Counted from the stretch's first letter, positions 1 through 8,175 are shown. The stretch is DNA of 45,131 nucleotides from Rhodohalobacter sulfatireducens (GCF_022012475.1 NZ_JAKLWS010000035.1:1-45131); one strand, 5' to 3'. A program made the numbers and translations. Notes: generated from the letters alone by a model not told the origin.

Positions 1-168
1 CCCTTCCAGAGCTAAAGCCAGACAGATTGCAGCCTTTTACATTTATTACCCTTTGCAAAAGTCGCCGGTCAAAGAAGCCTAAGCTACACTGTCTCTTTAA
101 TTAAAGCTTCAGTGATCATAACAGTTGTTGACCGTGAAAATGTAGTACAACAGGTTTGGCGTAGTAGA

Positions 169-283
169 CCTCCTTCGCAACGTCCCCCGGAAGCTCCTGC
201 TTCCCTTCCCAATTCCCCGGCATGTATACAGCAAAACAACCCTGTACAATTTTGAGGAAAAGCTGGAGCTTCGGAATGAGTAA
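169..283. repeat. Dispersed palindrome-rich repeat, copy A
   Basis: This stretch matches 3501-3654 closely in the same orientation. Shared blocks include CTTCGCAACG, AAGCTCCTGCTTCC, CCCAATTCCCCG, CCTGTACAATTTTGAGGA and AGCTGGAGCTTC, ending in CGGAATGAG. Copy A lacks about 25 bases present in copy B near its right end. It is non-coding: the reading frames through it resemble no protein. Together the two copies bracket the pilin/PilC genes. Bases 1-168, to its left, hold nothing I recognise. Confidence 0.8.
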
Positions 284-924
284 AAACTCTTAGCCACAAG
301 CTCCTTCTGGGTGATGCAACCTGCAAGGCAATTGACTCTTTGCTGAACATTTGCGCCGGTTTGGAGACTTTTTTACACAGTCAGACTTAACTGTAATGAA
401 ATAGCATAAATGAGGAGCCAAAGACCAACTAACCCATCCGGCCAGATAAATATTTCGTACTGCATAATGAAGCATATTTAAACTCGTTTAATCACACTCA
501 AAATTTTTTTGTAACAATTATCAGTTGAGTGCATCATATAGATACAGTGTTAAATTTTATTAACGTAGAGGTACAACAAAAAACCACCCGTTCTAACTGC
601 AAACTATTCATAGTTTTAACGGGTGAAATTAATTCTTCTTAATAATGTTGCTATTGAATTCAAGTTTTTTCGACCTTTAATTCTTTTAAAAATTAATGAA
701 GAATTCAGTAAAAAAAAGCGATCTCCCAGATAAGAATTTTTTAATATTAATTTTTTTTAATATAATTCATAAAAGAAAGTTGGCTTTAATCTAGAAATAT
801 TAATCAGAGAATAGGATACTTATCTACACTGATTATATAGCATTGATGCCGTCCTTTCTAAACGTTTTACACAAAACACGTAACAACGATCTAAACTTAT
901 AACAAAACAAATAGGTGACTTAAA
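284..924. other. AT-rich non-coding region upstream of the pilin genes
   Basis: About 640 bases without a convincing gene; the short minus-strand frame near 290-475 resembles no family. The region becomes very AT-rich from about 640 onward and presumably carries the promoter of the first pilin gene, but I cannot place one with confidence. The ribosome binding site of that gene, AGGTGA, lies just before its ATG. One hairpin at 585-625 is listed separately. Confidence 0.5.
581..625 (-). terminator. Hairpin, possible minus-strand terminator
   Basis: CACCCGTT (585-592) pairs with AACGGGTG (618-625), and an inner AAACTA/TAGTTT arm closes a TTCA loop. Read on the minus strand the stem is followed by GTTTTTTG, which suits an intrinsic terminator. 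No minus-strand gene ends here, so the transcript it would end is unknown. Confidence 0.35.
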
Positions 925-1410
925 ATGGGTCAACAACAATTATTACTCGTAATACTGGTAACGATTATCGTGGGTATCGCCACTGTCGTTGCTATTAATA
1001 TTTTTGGAACAGCTGCCGACCAAGCTAATCTTGATGCTGTTCGACAGGACTTAATGGCTGCTGGCGTTCAAGCCCAAGCTATTTGGGCTCGACCAGGGAT
1101 GATGGACGGTGCTAATAGAGATTTTACTGGTGGTGCTGAAAATGCTGAGGACATTGATGCTTCAACAATTCTTCGCCAATTAAATATTCCTGGTGAATTT
1201 GATAGTCCCACAGATCCAACAACTGTAACGAACGAAAATGGTCTTTATAGATTGGGTACAATTCAAGAATCAAGCTTAGAAATTGTGGCTGTACCGGCAA
1301 GTGGTGCTGATGAAGAAGAGCAAACTGTACATGCAGTTACATGTAGAGATGATCAAGGTAATTGGCAAATAGATATCGAACAAGGAGAAGTGCCAGCGCC
1401 ATGTGGTTAA
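925..1410 (+). CDS. Type IV pilin-like protein with an ultrashort leader (1)
   Basis: A 161-residue protein that begins MGQQQLLLVILVT. After the first two residues it is one uninterrupted hydrophobic helix to about residue 27, followed by an amphipathic stretch and a soluble domain. This is pilin architecture, but the usual FTLIE sequence with Glu at position 5 is absent: if processing follows Gly2, position 5 is Leu. Two cysteines close to the C-terminus (in VTCRDD and PAPCG) could form a disulfide, as in the D-region of many pilins. The N-terminal 30 residues are almost identical to those of the next gene, and a PilC-like platform gene follows, which supports a surface-filament role. AGGTGA precedes the ATG. 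Pilin identity is inferred from architecture and neighbours. No assembly ATPase or prepilin peptidase is in this window. Confidence 0.7.
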   Translation: MGQQQLLLVILVTIIVGIATVVAINIFGTAADQANLDAVRQDLMAAGVQAQAIWARPGMMDGANRDFTGGAENAEDIDASTILRQLNIPGEFDSPTDPTTVTNENGLYRLGTIQESSLEIVAVPASGADEEEQTVHAVTCRDDQGNWQIDIEQGEVPAPCG

Positions 1411-1447
1411 TCTAAAATACAGAATAGCTTATAGCTTAATAAATGAG

Positions 1448-1486
1448 ATAGGCACTCAATATTTAATATTTTGTGCCTATTTTTTT
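1448..1486 (+). terminator. Intrinsic terminator after first pilin gene
   Basis: ATAGGCAC (1448-1455) and GTGCCTAT (1473-1480) form a perfect 8-bp stem followed directly by six T. It lies 38 bases after the stop codon. The two pilin genes are therefore probably partly uncoupled, with the first more highly expressed, as expected for a major pilin; this last point is inference. Confidence 0.8.
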
Positions 1487-1573
1487 ATTAATTTTAATTT
1501 ATTTTATTGATTAGAGAACAATTGCTTATTAGATTTTGCTGCCGCAATCTTTTGTATGAATCGGATTTAGTTT

Positions 1574-2020
1574 ATGGGGCAACAACAACTATTATTAATT
1601 ATTTTGGTAGTAATCATTGTAGGGATTTCTACTATTGTTGCAGTAAATATCCTTGGTATTGGTGCGGATAACGCAAACCGTGATGCTGTTCGACAGGATT
1701 TAACATTGGCATCATCTAAAGTTCAATCTCTTTGGGAAAAACCCGAAATGATGGATGGTGCTGGAAAAAACTTTGAAAATCTAAATACATCAGAAATAAT
1801 TCAATACTTAAATATTTCATCTTCTAATTACGAAACCGGTGATGAATCAGTAACTAATGACAATGGAACCTATAGAGTTGAAATAGAAAATGAGACAAGT
1901 TTAAGATTAGTTGGTGAACCTCGCATTGGAGGAAGTAATATTGTTATCACAGTAAGCAAAGATACTGAGACAAATAATTGGAATTTTGAAATATCAGAAG
2001 AGACTCCTGGAGATAATTAG
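1574..2020 (+). CDS. Type IV pilin-like protein with an ultrashort leader (2)
   Basis: A 148-residue paralogue of the preceding protein. It starts MGQQQLLLIILVVIIVGIST and keeps DAVRQDL and MMDGAGKNF at equivalent places, so the two arose by duplication. The soluble part has diverged: it has no cysteines and is rich in Asn, Glu and Thr, with many potential beta strands. As in the first copy, hydrophobic residues start at position 4 and no Glu5 is present. It lies downstream of the terminator of copy 1 and 65 bases before the PilC-like gene. It may be a minor or alternative pilin; the function is inferred. Confidence 0.68.
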   Translation: MGQQQLLLIILVVIIVGISTIVAVNILGIGADNANRDAVRQDLTLASSKVQSLWEKPEMMDGAGKNFENLNTSEIIQYLNISSSNYETGDESVTNDNGTYRVEIENETSLRLVGEPRIGGSNIVITVSKDTETNNWNFEISEETPGDN

Positions 2021-2085
2021 TTCAACAAAAAAACAATATTTTCTTTTCTTAATTCATTGGCTTCTGAAATTTATAAAAATAGCAT

Positions 2086-3450
2086 ATGCCTCAATTCCGA
2101 TTTACAGGGAAAACAAAACAAGGCAAAACGGTCCTCCGTGAATTTGAGGCCCCTTCAAAGAAATCTGCCAAAGAGAGAGTTCAAAAATTAGCTACTACTC
2201 GTTCACTCAAAGTTGAGTCTATTGACGAGAAGAAGCGTTATCTCTATAAAGTTCGCAAGAATGGTAGTGGGCCTATAGAAGGAGAACAGCAAGCTTATTC
2301 TGCTGAAGATGTAGAGCATGCTCTCGTTAAAATGGGGTACCGGGTTGACTATGTTCGAAAGAAATGGTTTGACTTTAAGGGAATGGTTCCAAGAGATGAA
2401 ATCGTAACTTTCATTCGTCTCTCGGCAGATCTTCTTCGACAGGGCTTACCCTTTGATCAAATTCTAACTCTCCTCTATGAAGATACTACGAATCGATCCA
2501 TGAAAGAGGTCATTCGTACTATTCAAAAAGATCTTCGGGATGGCAAGGAGGGATCTGAAGTTTATGGCAAACATAAAGATATATTTGGAAAATTTGCCGC
2601 ATATATGCTTGGAGTGGCCTCTACCAGTGGTAACATGGCCAGCGTGTTTGAAAGCACTGCAAAATTTGTAGAACGTGACGCCGACTTCAAAAAGAATTTA
2701 CGTCGATCCCTCTTTATGCCGACTTTTACCCTACTTGCTGTTCTAGCTACACTACTGTTTTTTGTCGGTTATGTTTTTCCCATCACGGCCGAAATGTTTT
2801 TGGAGTTCGATATTCAACTCCCTCCTCTCACGGCAAATGCACTCGATATCAGTAATTGGCTCCAGGCAAATTGGATTGCTGTTACACTGGCTCATATTCT
2901 TCCCTTCGTCTTTTTATTTCTGATGTGGAAAAATAAAAAGGGACGCCTTATTATTGACAAATACTTGATAAAGCTACCTGTGATCGGTGAATTATTGCAT
3001 AAAACCAGTATTGAAATTTTTTCAAGAGTTTTCCACACACTGTATAGCGGATCCGGACAAAATATTGAGGTGATTCGGATAGCTGCTGAAGCCTGCCGGA
3101 ATACCTATATCGAGAAACAAATAAAGGATATTGCCATACGCCGCATGCTTGAGGACGGTGCCGGTCTGATAGAAGCACTGGAGGCCACCCAGGTGTTTCC
3201 AAAAAGTGCATTGAGCCGTTTCCGGCTGGGTGCAGAATCCGGTTCTTTGAAAGAAAATTCCGGCCAGCTTGCCGATTACTACGAAAAGCAGACCACCTAT
3301 AAAATGGAGTCGGTCATCAACTGGATTAACCTGTTCATTAACTTTATTATTTTTATAGCACTCATCTATATTACCATTGTTTCCTCAGAAGCAGCTATTA
3401 TTAAACCAGACTATGGTAGCGGCGGTTCTGGATATGGTTTAGGAGGGTAG
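2086..3450 (+). CDS. PilC/GspF-like type II secretion F-domain protein
   Basis: A 454-residue inner-membrane platform protein of the type IV pilus/type II secretion family. It has two T2SSF domains: residues about 105-230, with VTFIRLSADLLRQGLPF, and about 310-435, with SIEIFSRVFHTLYSGSGQ. Membrane helices lie near residues 205-232, 262-283 and 412-437. The N-terminal region appears to hold two tandem copies of the small domain usually present once: residues about 3-46 and 52-92 both follow an aromatic-x-G-x-x-x-G pattern with a later Ser/Ala helix. The tail is glycine-rich (GSGGSGYGLGG). In the family, PilC links the assembly ATPase to pilin extraction from the membrane. The two pilin-like genes directly upstream support that role. 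The ATPase must be encoded elsewhere. Confidence 0.88.
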   Translation: MPQFRFTGKTKQGKTVLREFEAPSKKSAKERVQKLATTRSLKVESIDEKKRYLYKVRKNGSGPIEGEQQAYSAEDVEHALVKMGYRVDYVRKKWFDFKGMVPRDEIVTFIRLSADLLRQGLPFDQILTLLYEDTTNRSMKEVIRTIQKDLRDGKEGSEVYGKHKDIFGKFAAYMLGVASTSGNMASVFESTAKFVERDADFKKNLRRSLFMPTFTLLAVLATLLFFVGYVFPITAEMFLEFDIQLPPLTANALDISNWLQANWIAVTLAHILPFVFLFLMWKNKKGRLIIDKYLIKLPVIGELLHKTSIEIFSRVFHTLYSGSGQNIEVIRIAAEACRNTYIEKQIKDIAIRRMLEDGAGLIEALEATQVFPKSALSRFRLGAESGSLKENSGQLADYYEKQTTYKMESVINWINLFINFIIFIALIYITIVSSEAAIIKPDYGSGGSGYGLGG

Positions 3451-3500
3451 TGTAAAGGAATGGACAGAAAAGACATTGGATGAGAGTCCCCTATTTACTC

Positions 3501-3654
3501 GTTGCGAAGGTCCGCCTTCGCAACGCCCCCCGAAGCTCCTGCTTCCTTTCCCAATTCCCCGACATTCGTGTAAACAGCAAAACCAATCCTGTACAATTTT
3601 GAGGAGAAGCTGGAGCTTCAATCCAGCATTCCGAAGCCGGAGCTTCGGAATGAG
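3501..3654. repeat. Dispersed palindrome-rich repeat, copy B
   Basis: A direct-orientation relative of 169-283. It contains three hairpins: GTTGCGAAGG (3501-3510) with CCTTCGCAAC (3515-3524); GAAGCT-GG-AGCTTC (about 3606-3619); and CATTCCGAAGC (3627-3637) with GCTTCGGAATG (3642-3652). The last has an 11-bp stem and a CGGA loop. The repeat follows the PilC stop codon by 50 bases and could also help end transcription. The remaining bases up to 3828 show nothing recognisable. Confidence 0.8.
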
Positions 3655-3828
3655 TAAGCTTACTCCTCAAAGAACTCAGTGTTCCCTGAAGTTGTTTTGC
3701 CAACTTATAGAATTTTCTATCGAATCAAAGACAAGAACATCTATATTATTCAGATTATTAGAGATCACCAGATCTTGCATATTGACGTGCTCAAATCACG
3801 ATGAATAAATTGACCAAAGATTTTTTTT

Positions 3829-4662
3829 ATGAATTTGAAATCCACATTTTTATCGATTCTCTCAATCACCGCCCTCTTAACCGGCTGTGTTACAACCCAA
3901 CCCGAAATCACGAACAACAACTTTAACAGCACGCTTTGGGTACAAACGGCAGCAGAGTATGAAGCAAACGCCATCCAGGCGTATAACAGTGCTGAAAGCA
4001 ATATTGATGTGGCACTGAGGGATAAATCCTGGACGGCAGCGTTGGAGCAGGGATCGAACTATTCTCTGAAACCGCCTGCCATCATCCTGGATATCGATGA
4101 AACGGTGTTGGATAATTCTCAGTACCAGGCTCAGTTAGTGTTGGACAATGAACAATTCAATCCCGAAACCTGGGATGACTGGATCGCGATGGAATCGGCA
4201 CCGGCGGTACCGGGGGCAGTGGACTTTATCAACAGCATGGAAAATTTGCAGGTGGATGTCATTTACATCACCAACCGGGAATGTATGGCCAGAACGGTCG
4301 GCGGGCCTGAATGTCCACAGGAAGAGGACACAATAGACAACCTGCTAAAAGTAGGTATCGTAGACGTGGACCCCGAACAGATTTTTTTAAAAGGTGAACA
4401 ACCTGATTGGACTTCTGAAAAACAAACACGGAGAGAAGTGGTGGCCTCCAATCACCGAATCATCATGTTATTTGGTGATGATTTGGGAGATTTCCTCCCG
4501 GATGTTAAAGATGATATCACACCGGAAGAGCGGTCTGAGTTAGTTGAAGAATACAGCGAGCACTGGGGACGGAAATGGTTTATCTTCGGCAATCCCACCT
4601 ATGGATCCTGGGAAAGTATTTTGAGTGGTCCGAAGTCTGAATATTTCCGGGGGTTGGAATAG
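3829..4662 (+). CDS. HAD-family acid phosphatase, lipoprotein e(P4) type
   Basis: A 277-residue exported lipoprotein. The signal peptide ends in the lipobox LLTGC with Cys20 as the lipidated residue. The HAD motif I, DIDET (88-92), carries the nucleophile Asp88 and acid-base Asp90; TNR (148-150) is motif II and GDDLGDF (216-222) is the acidic metal-binding motif. The order and spacing match the subclass IIIB 5'-nucleotidase/acid phosphatase family typified by the e(P4) lipoprotein. It probably removes phosphate from nucleotides at the outer membrane or in the periplasm, for phosphate or nucleoside scavenging. It is a single gene between repeat elements and is convergent with the DinB-like gene. 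Confidence 0.9.
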   Translation: MNLKSTFLSILSITALLTGCVTTQPEITNNNFNSTLWVQTAAEYEANAIQAYNSAESNIDVALRDKSWTAALEQGSNYSLKPPAIILDIDETVLDNSQYQAQLVLDNEQFNPETWDDWIAMESAPAVPGAVDFINSMENLQVDVIYITNRECMARTVGGPECPQEEDTIDNLLKVGIVDVDPEQIFLKGEQPDWTSEKQTRREVVASNHRIIMLFGDDLGDFLPDVKDDITPEERSELVEEYSEHWGRKWFIFGNPTYGSWESILSGPKSEYFRGLE

Positions 4663-4667
4663 TAATA

Positions 4668-4789
4668 TAACGCGATTACCAGTTCGCAATAGATCTGGTC
4701 ATGAAGGTTCTTAACCTGCATTTCTCACCAAGAAATGCAGGTTAGCAATAGATCTGGGCAATAAAGGTTCTTAACTGGTAAATGCGTTA
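4668..4789. repeat. Nested hairpin element with internal direct repeat, between convergent genes
   Basis: An outer inverted repeat (4668-4684 with 4773-4789, around ATTACCAGTT/AACTGGTAAAT) encloses two near-identical direct copies of GCAATAGATCTGG followed by AAGGTTCTTAAC (4686-4713 and 4745-4774). Between the copies is a perfect 14-bp hairpin: TAACCTGCATTTCT (4712-4725) and AGAAATGCAGGTTA (4731-4744), with a CACCA loop. It fills the whole space between two converging genes, so it could act as a two-way terminator. The duplicated core is more than a terminator needs. Confidence 0.75.
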
Positions 4790-4799
4790 ACATATTTAT

Positions 4800-5315
4800 T
4801 TATTCATTCCATGGTGGTGTAACATCATTCATTCGTGCATATGCAATTGATTGCCCCACATGCTCGCTTGTGTGGTTCAGCATAAACACCAGGATTCCTT
4901 CTCCGTTCAGAGATCTGCCAAAGAGTTCATAGGAGTCTGTAAGCTGCTGGTCAGTTAAATTTGCTACTGAATCCAAAACAAACTCATTTGACTCTCTCAG
5001 AGCTTCCACGATTTCACCTTTATCTGTGAGTGAGCCTATGCTTTCTACATCTACAGGTGCATTGATGCCAAAAGATCCCAACATCATATAATTTGCCTGT
5101 GCAATGTGGGTAAATACCTCACCAACGGACCGAACATCCTCGTCCGGGCTCCAGTCGTACGTATCAGCCGGCATAGCTTCGGCTAACTGAACAACTCGAG
5201 ATGCATAATTGAATTGTCCGTCAAAAAGAGCTTTCATTTCATCTTGTGCCTGCATTGGAACAGTTAACAAGAGCACCAACAATATACTTATAAAGAGTAC
5301 ACTTAAATTTTTCAT
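4800..5315 (-). CDS. Exported DinB-family protein
   Basis: A 171-residue protein with a clear signal peptide (residues 1-23, ending MQAQ). The mature part has the length and helical pattern of the DinB/YfiT four-helix-bundle family. The metal-binding histidine triad is visible: His70 in FTHIAQAN, and His148 and His152 in MLNHTSEHVGQ. Related proteins are thiol-dependent metalloenzymes or have no known activity. Export is less usual than the cytoplasmic location of characterised members. It is transcribed alone, convergent with the acid phosphatase gene. Confidence 0.85.
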   Translation of the reverse strand: MKNLSVLFISILLVLLLTVPMQAQDEMKALFDGQFNYASRVVQLAEAMPADTYDWSPDEDVRSVGEVFTHIAQANYMMLGSFGINAPVDVESIGSLTDKGEIVEALRESNEFVLDSVANLTDQQLTDSYELFGRSLNGEGILVFMLNHTSEHVGQSIAYARMNDVTPPWNE

Positions 5316-5534
5316 TATTTTTTGATTTTATTGATATGATAAGTAGGGATTTCAATATGGTAAACTGATTGTTTACTTACAATCACATAATTTGAACCGT
5401 TTATTAGATTTAAGAGAAGATTGGGAGAAGAAAGAGATCCATTTAAATTTTAAATCATATTCTTATTTAAAATGTTTACCATGTTATTAACAAGCGATGG
5501 GGTAATAAGAATAAACAAGCAATAGGTGATTACA

Positions 5535-6014
5535 ATGAGTTCAAATACATTTATTAAAACTGTTATCAGTGGATTTATAGCAACATTTACAATGGCTATG
5601 GTTTCTTTTTTGCAGGGTGGGATTGGATTACCCGCTATCGATATCGGCCATATTTTAAAGGAAACTTTCAATCATGTACACGGTTATGAAGTTTACTCGC
5701 TCATTTGGGGGAATGCAGCATTTAACATTGGTGGCATTTTAATGGCGCTTATCTGGGTAGCTTTCTTACAAAAACGAATTCCGGGCAACTGGTTGATCCA
5801 GGGAATTATATATGGGATACTGATAACATTGGTAGCCGGCCTGATCATATCTCCACTTTTTGCAAGAGCCGCCGGCGAAACCTTTGGAATTTTCTATTTG
5901 AACACATGGATTCCCGGCCTGCTCATTTTAGCTGGCATATTGATGCACGTTACATATGGGGTAATTCTTACCCTGAGCTTGAAGGTTGCAGGGGTTGATA
6001 GGAAGAGTACATAA
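5535..6014 (+). CDS. Uncharacterised four-helix membrane protein
   Basis: A 159-residue integral membrane protein with hydrophobic segments at about 7-27, 57-78, 88-110 and 126-150. It carries a conserved-looking loop with GGIGLPAIDIGHIL and NHVHG. I chose ATG 5535 because AGGTG lies seven bases upstream; a GTG at 5526 in the same frame overlaps that binding site. It is divergent from the DinB-like gene across 220 bases. I do not recognise a function. The paired His residues between helices 1 and 2 could bind metal or heme, but this is speculative. Confidence 0.75.
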   Translation: MSSNTFIKTVISGFIATFTMAMVSFLQGGIGLPAIDIGHILKETFNHVHGYEVYSLIWGNAAFNIGGILMALIWVAFLQKRIPGNWLIQGIIYGILITLVAGLIISPLFARAAGETFGIFYLNTWIPGLLILAGILMHVTYGVILTLSLKVAGVDRKST

Positions 6015-6216
6015 ATCCAGTACGGACGATAACCTTCTCAAAAGAGTCTGATTCAATAATAAGTTTAAATATCCGTTTATCACTTTGTTAATTATGAATC
6101 CCGGTTTCTAATAGAAATAAATTATTTGAGCTTTAAGAAACATTCATTGGTGATTCGGAGTTTATGAGTTAATTTGTAGTTACATTTTCATTATTCAATA
6201 GTTTAATCGTGTTCTT

Positions 6217-7326
6217 ATGGGTCAAGTTACAAGGGTAACCTTTAACAATAAAATTAGCAGAAACTTCAGCAAGACAGTCAAATCAAGGGTGAATTCTTAT
6301 TTCGAGGAGAACAATCTCTCCAGGCACGCCAATTTAGAAATGGTATCGAAGACTGTTATTCTATTGACGGTTTATTTCGGTGCCTACGCCATGATTTTAT
6401 CTGGTCAGTTTTCTCTTGGGGTGATGTGGTTTCTTTCCTTTGTAATGGGAATCGGAATGGCGGGAATTGGCTTTTCCATCTCTCACGATGCCCTTCACGG
6501 CGCATATTCATCAAATTCCACCGTAAATAAACTGCTTGGATATACATTCGACCTGATGGGAGCAAATGGATACATCTGGAAAATTACGCATAATATTATC
6601 CATCACACCTACACAAATATACACGGTCATGATGAGGATCTTGAGGTAGCGGGATTCATCCGTCTATCCCCTCATTCAGAATATAAACCGGTGCACCGGG
6701 TTCAGCACATCCTGGCGTTTTTTGCATACAGTTTTGCAACATTCTTCTGGGTATTTATTAAGGATTACAGGTATTTCTTTAAAGAAAACCTGGGGCCTTA
6801 TGAAAACAAATCGCATCCGGTTAGCGAATGGGTTACCTTAATTGTCACTAAAATTCTGTATTACTCATATACACTTGTAATTCCTTACCTGGTTCTTGAT
6901 ATAACGATTCTACAACTTCTCATCGGGTTTGTATCACTTCATCTCACTGCGGGTTTAATCCTTGGAATTATTTTTCAACTGGCGCATGTCGTTGAAGAAA
7001 CCGATCATCCCGAGCCAAATGAGGAAAACATGATTGATGAACACTGGGCAATTCACGAAATGGTAACGACAAATAATTTTGCAAGAGATAATAAACCGCT
7101 CTCCTGGTACATTGGAGGGCTGAACTTCCAGATTGAACACCACCTGTTTCCAAAAGTTTGCAGTATCCATTACCCCGAGATTAGCAAAATAGTGGAACAA
7201 ACAGCAAATGAGTTTGAAATTCCTTACAACCACCATGAAACCTTCAGCGAGGCAGTTGCTTCTCATTACCGAACGCTGAAAAAATTTGGCGATCCAAATT
7301 TTAAATATACTCCGGCTGAGGTGTAG
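6217..7326 (+). CDS. Membrane fatty acid desaturase (front-end/acyl-lipid type)
   Basis: A 369-residue membrane di-iron desaturase. All three histidine boxes are present: HDALH (90-94), HNIIHH (125-130) and QIEHH (305-309). The third box has Gln in place of the first His, which is typical of front-end and related acyl-lipid desaturases. There is no cytochrome b5 domain, so electrons must come from a separate donor. Hydrophobic pairs lie around 46-86 and 165-250. It introduces double bonds into membrane acyl chains, usually for cold adaptation. It is preceded by an AT-rich 200-base intergenic region and stands alone. The regiospecificity cannot be read from the sequence. Confidence 0.92.
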   Translation: MGQVTRVTFNNKISRNFSKTVKSRVNSYFEENNLSRHANLEMVSKTVILLTVYFGAYAMILSGQFSLGVMWFLSFVMGIGMAGIGFSISHDALHGAYSSNSTVNKLLGYTFDLMGANGYIWKITHNIIHHTYTNIHGHDEDLEVAGFIRLSPHSEYKPVHRVQHILAFFAYSFATFFWVFIKDYRYFFKENLGPYENKSHPVSEWVTLIVTKILYYSYTLVIPYLVLDITILQLLIGFVSLHLTAGLILGIIFQLAHVVEETDHPEPNEENMIDEHWAIHEMVTTNNFARDNKPLSWYIGGLNFQIEHHLFPKVCSIHYPEISKIVEQTANEFEIPYNHHETFSEAVASHYRTLKKFGDPNFKYTPAEV

Positions 7327-7685
7327 ATATTCTAATTTATTTACTAAAGTTCCATCTCCGGACGTGACTTATGAGGAATGAACTACCTTGGGGCAGAGCC
7401 CACGAGGTATCAACTAAGAACCCATAACATTTTTGTCAATACATGGCTTATTTTTGGAGTGTCCCCCTTCGAAGAGGCAATGGGGGGATGACCAATTCAG
7501 ACTATTTAAAGTATTGTTAATGCTTAACTTAAATTTGTTATATATATTTTTGAAACATATCCTTTCAATATATTAAAAAAAGATCCTTAGGAATTTTTTT
7601 TGAACGAATAATAACTAGGTACTTAAACATTTATATTATGGCCGTTTAGAGTTGATGTATTTTAGGGTCAGAACAACTTCGGCCT

Positions 7686-7829
7686 CGAAACAATTAGCGG
7701 ATTAAGGGAACCTGAATATCTGCGGAAACCTTTTATCATACCGGCTCTTAACTATGTTAACAAGCTTTAAAAGTGGCGGACCATTGATAAAAGGTAGCAG
7801 AGATTCAGTGACCGCCGCTAATTGTTTCG
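7686..7829. repeat. Nested inverted repeat, about 144 bp
   Basis: A perfect outer arm CGAAACAATTAGCGG (7686-7700) pairs with CCGCTAATTGTTTCG (7815-7829). A second arm, CCTTTTATCA (7729-7738), pairs with TGATAAAAGG (7785-7794). The whole stretch folds as one long stem with bulges. It has the size of a small non-autonomous mobile element or a structured RNA; no target-site duplication could be fixed by eye. Confidence 0.7.
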
Positions 7830-8069
7830 CAGCCTTGATCTTTTGGTTCTTTTGGATCAAGCCAAAATGAACAAGATGACCGTTAAGGATGGTCACTTAT
7901 TTTTATCAATGATCCTCAACCTTTCCAATAACCCCTTGATAAAGATAAAATCTCAAAAATTGGGTTTTTATGGGTAATGTCAGGGCAATGGGGGATAATC
8001 AATGATGTCTAAACCCAAAATTGGGTAAAAAAACTTCAAAACGTAGAGGGTCATTCCCCGGCTCACTCC

Positions 8070-8175
8070 GCCTGTGCTCCGAAGCCTTGGGCGCAGGCGG
8101 GCCTGTCTTCCGAAGTTTCAGCGCAGGCAGGTTCGCTTCCCCCTTCGACCTGTGCACCGAAGCCTTAGGCGTAGG
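8070..8175. repeat. Three tandem imperfect palindromes
   Basis: Three copies of a short hairpin unit of the form CCTGTGC-TCCGAAGCCTTGG-GCGCAGG occur at 8070-8099, 8101-8130 and 8149-8175. The loop contains CCGAAG in each copy, and the arms vary (GCGCAGG, GCGCAGG, GCGTAGG). The GC content is much higher than in the surrounding DNA. Confidence 0.7.

Noticed and set aside
4668-4789. Integron attC site
   Set aside because: The GTTA/TAAC pairs resemble attC ends, but the R box consensus (GTTRRRY) does not fit and no integrase or cassette array is present.
7702-7896. Small protein gene on the minus strand
   Set aside because: It runs through the nested inverted repeat and a second hairpin; the residues reflect palindromic DNA.
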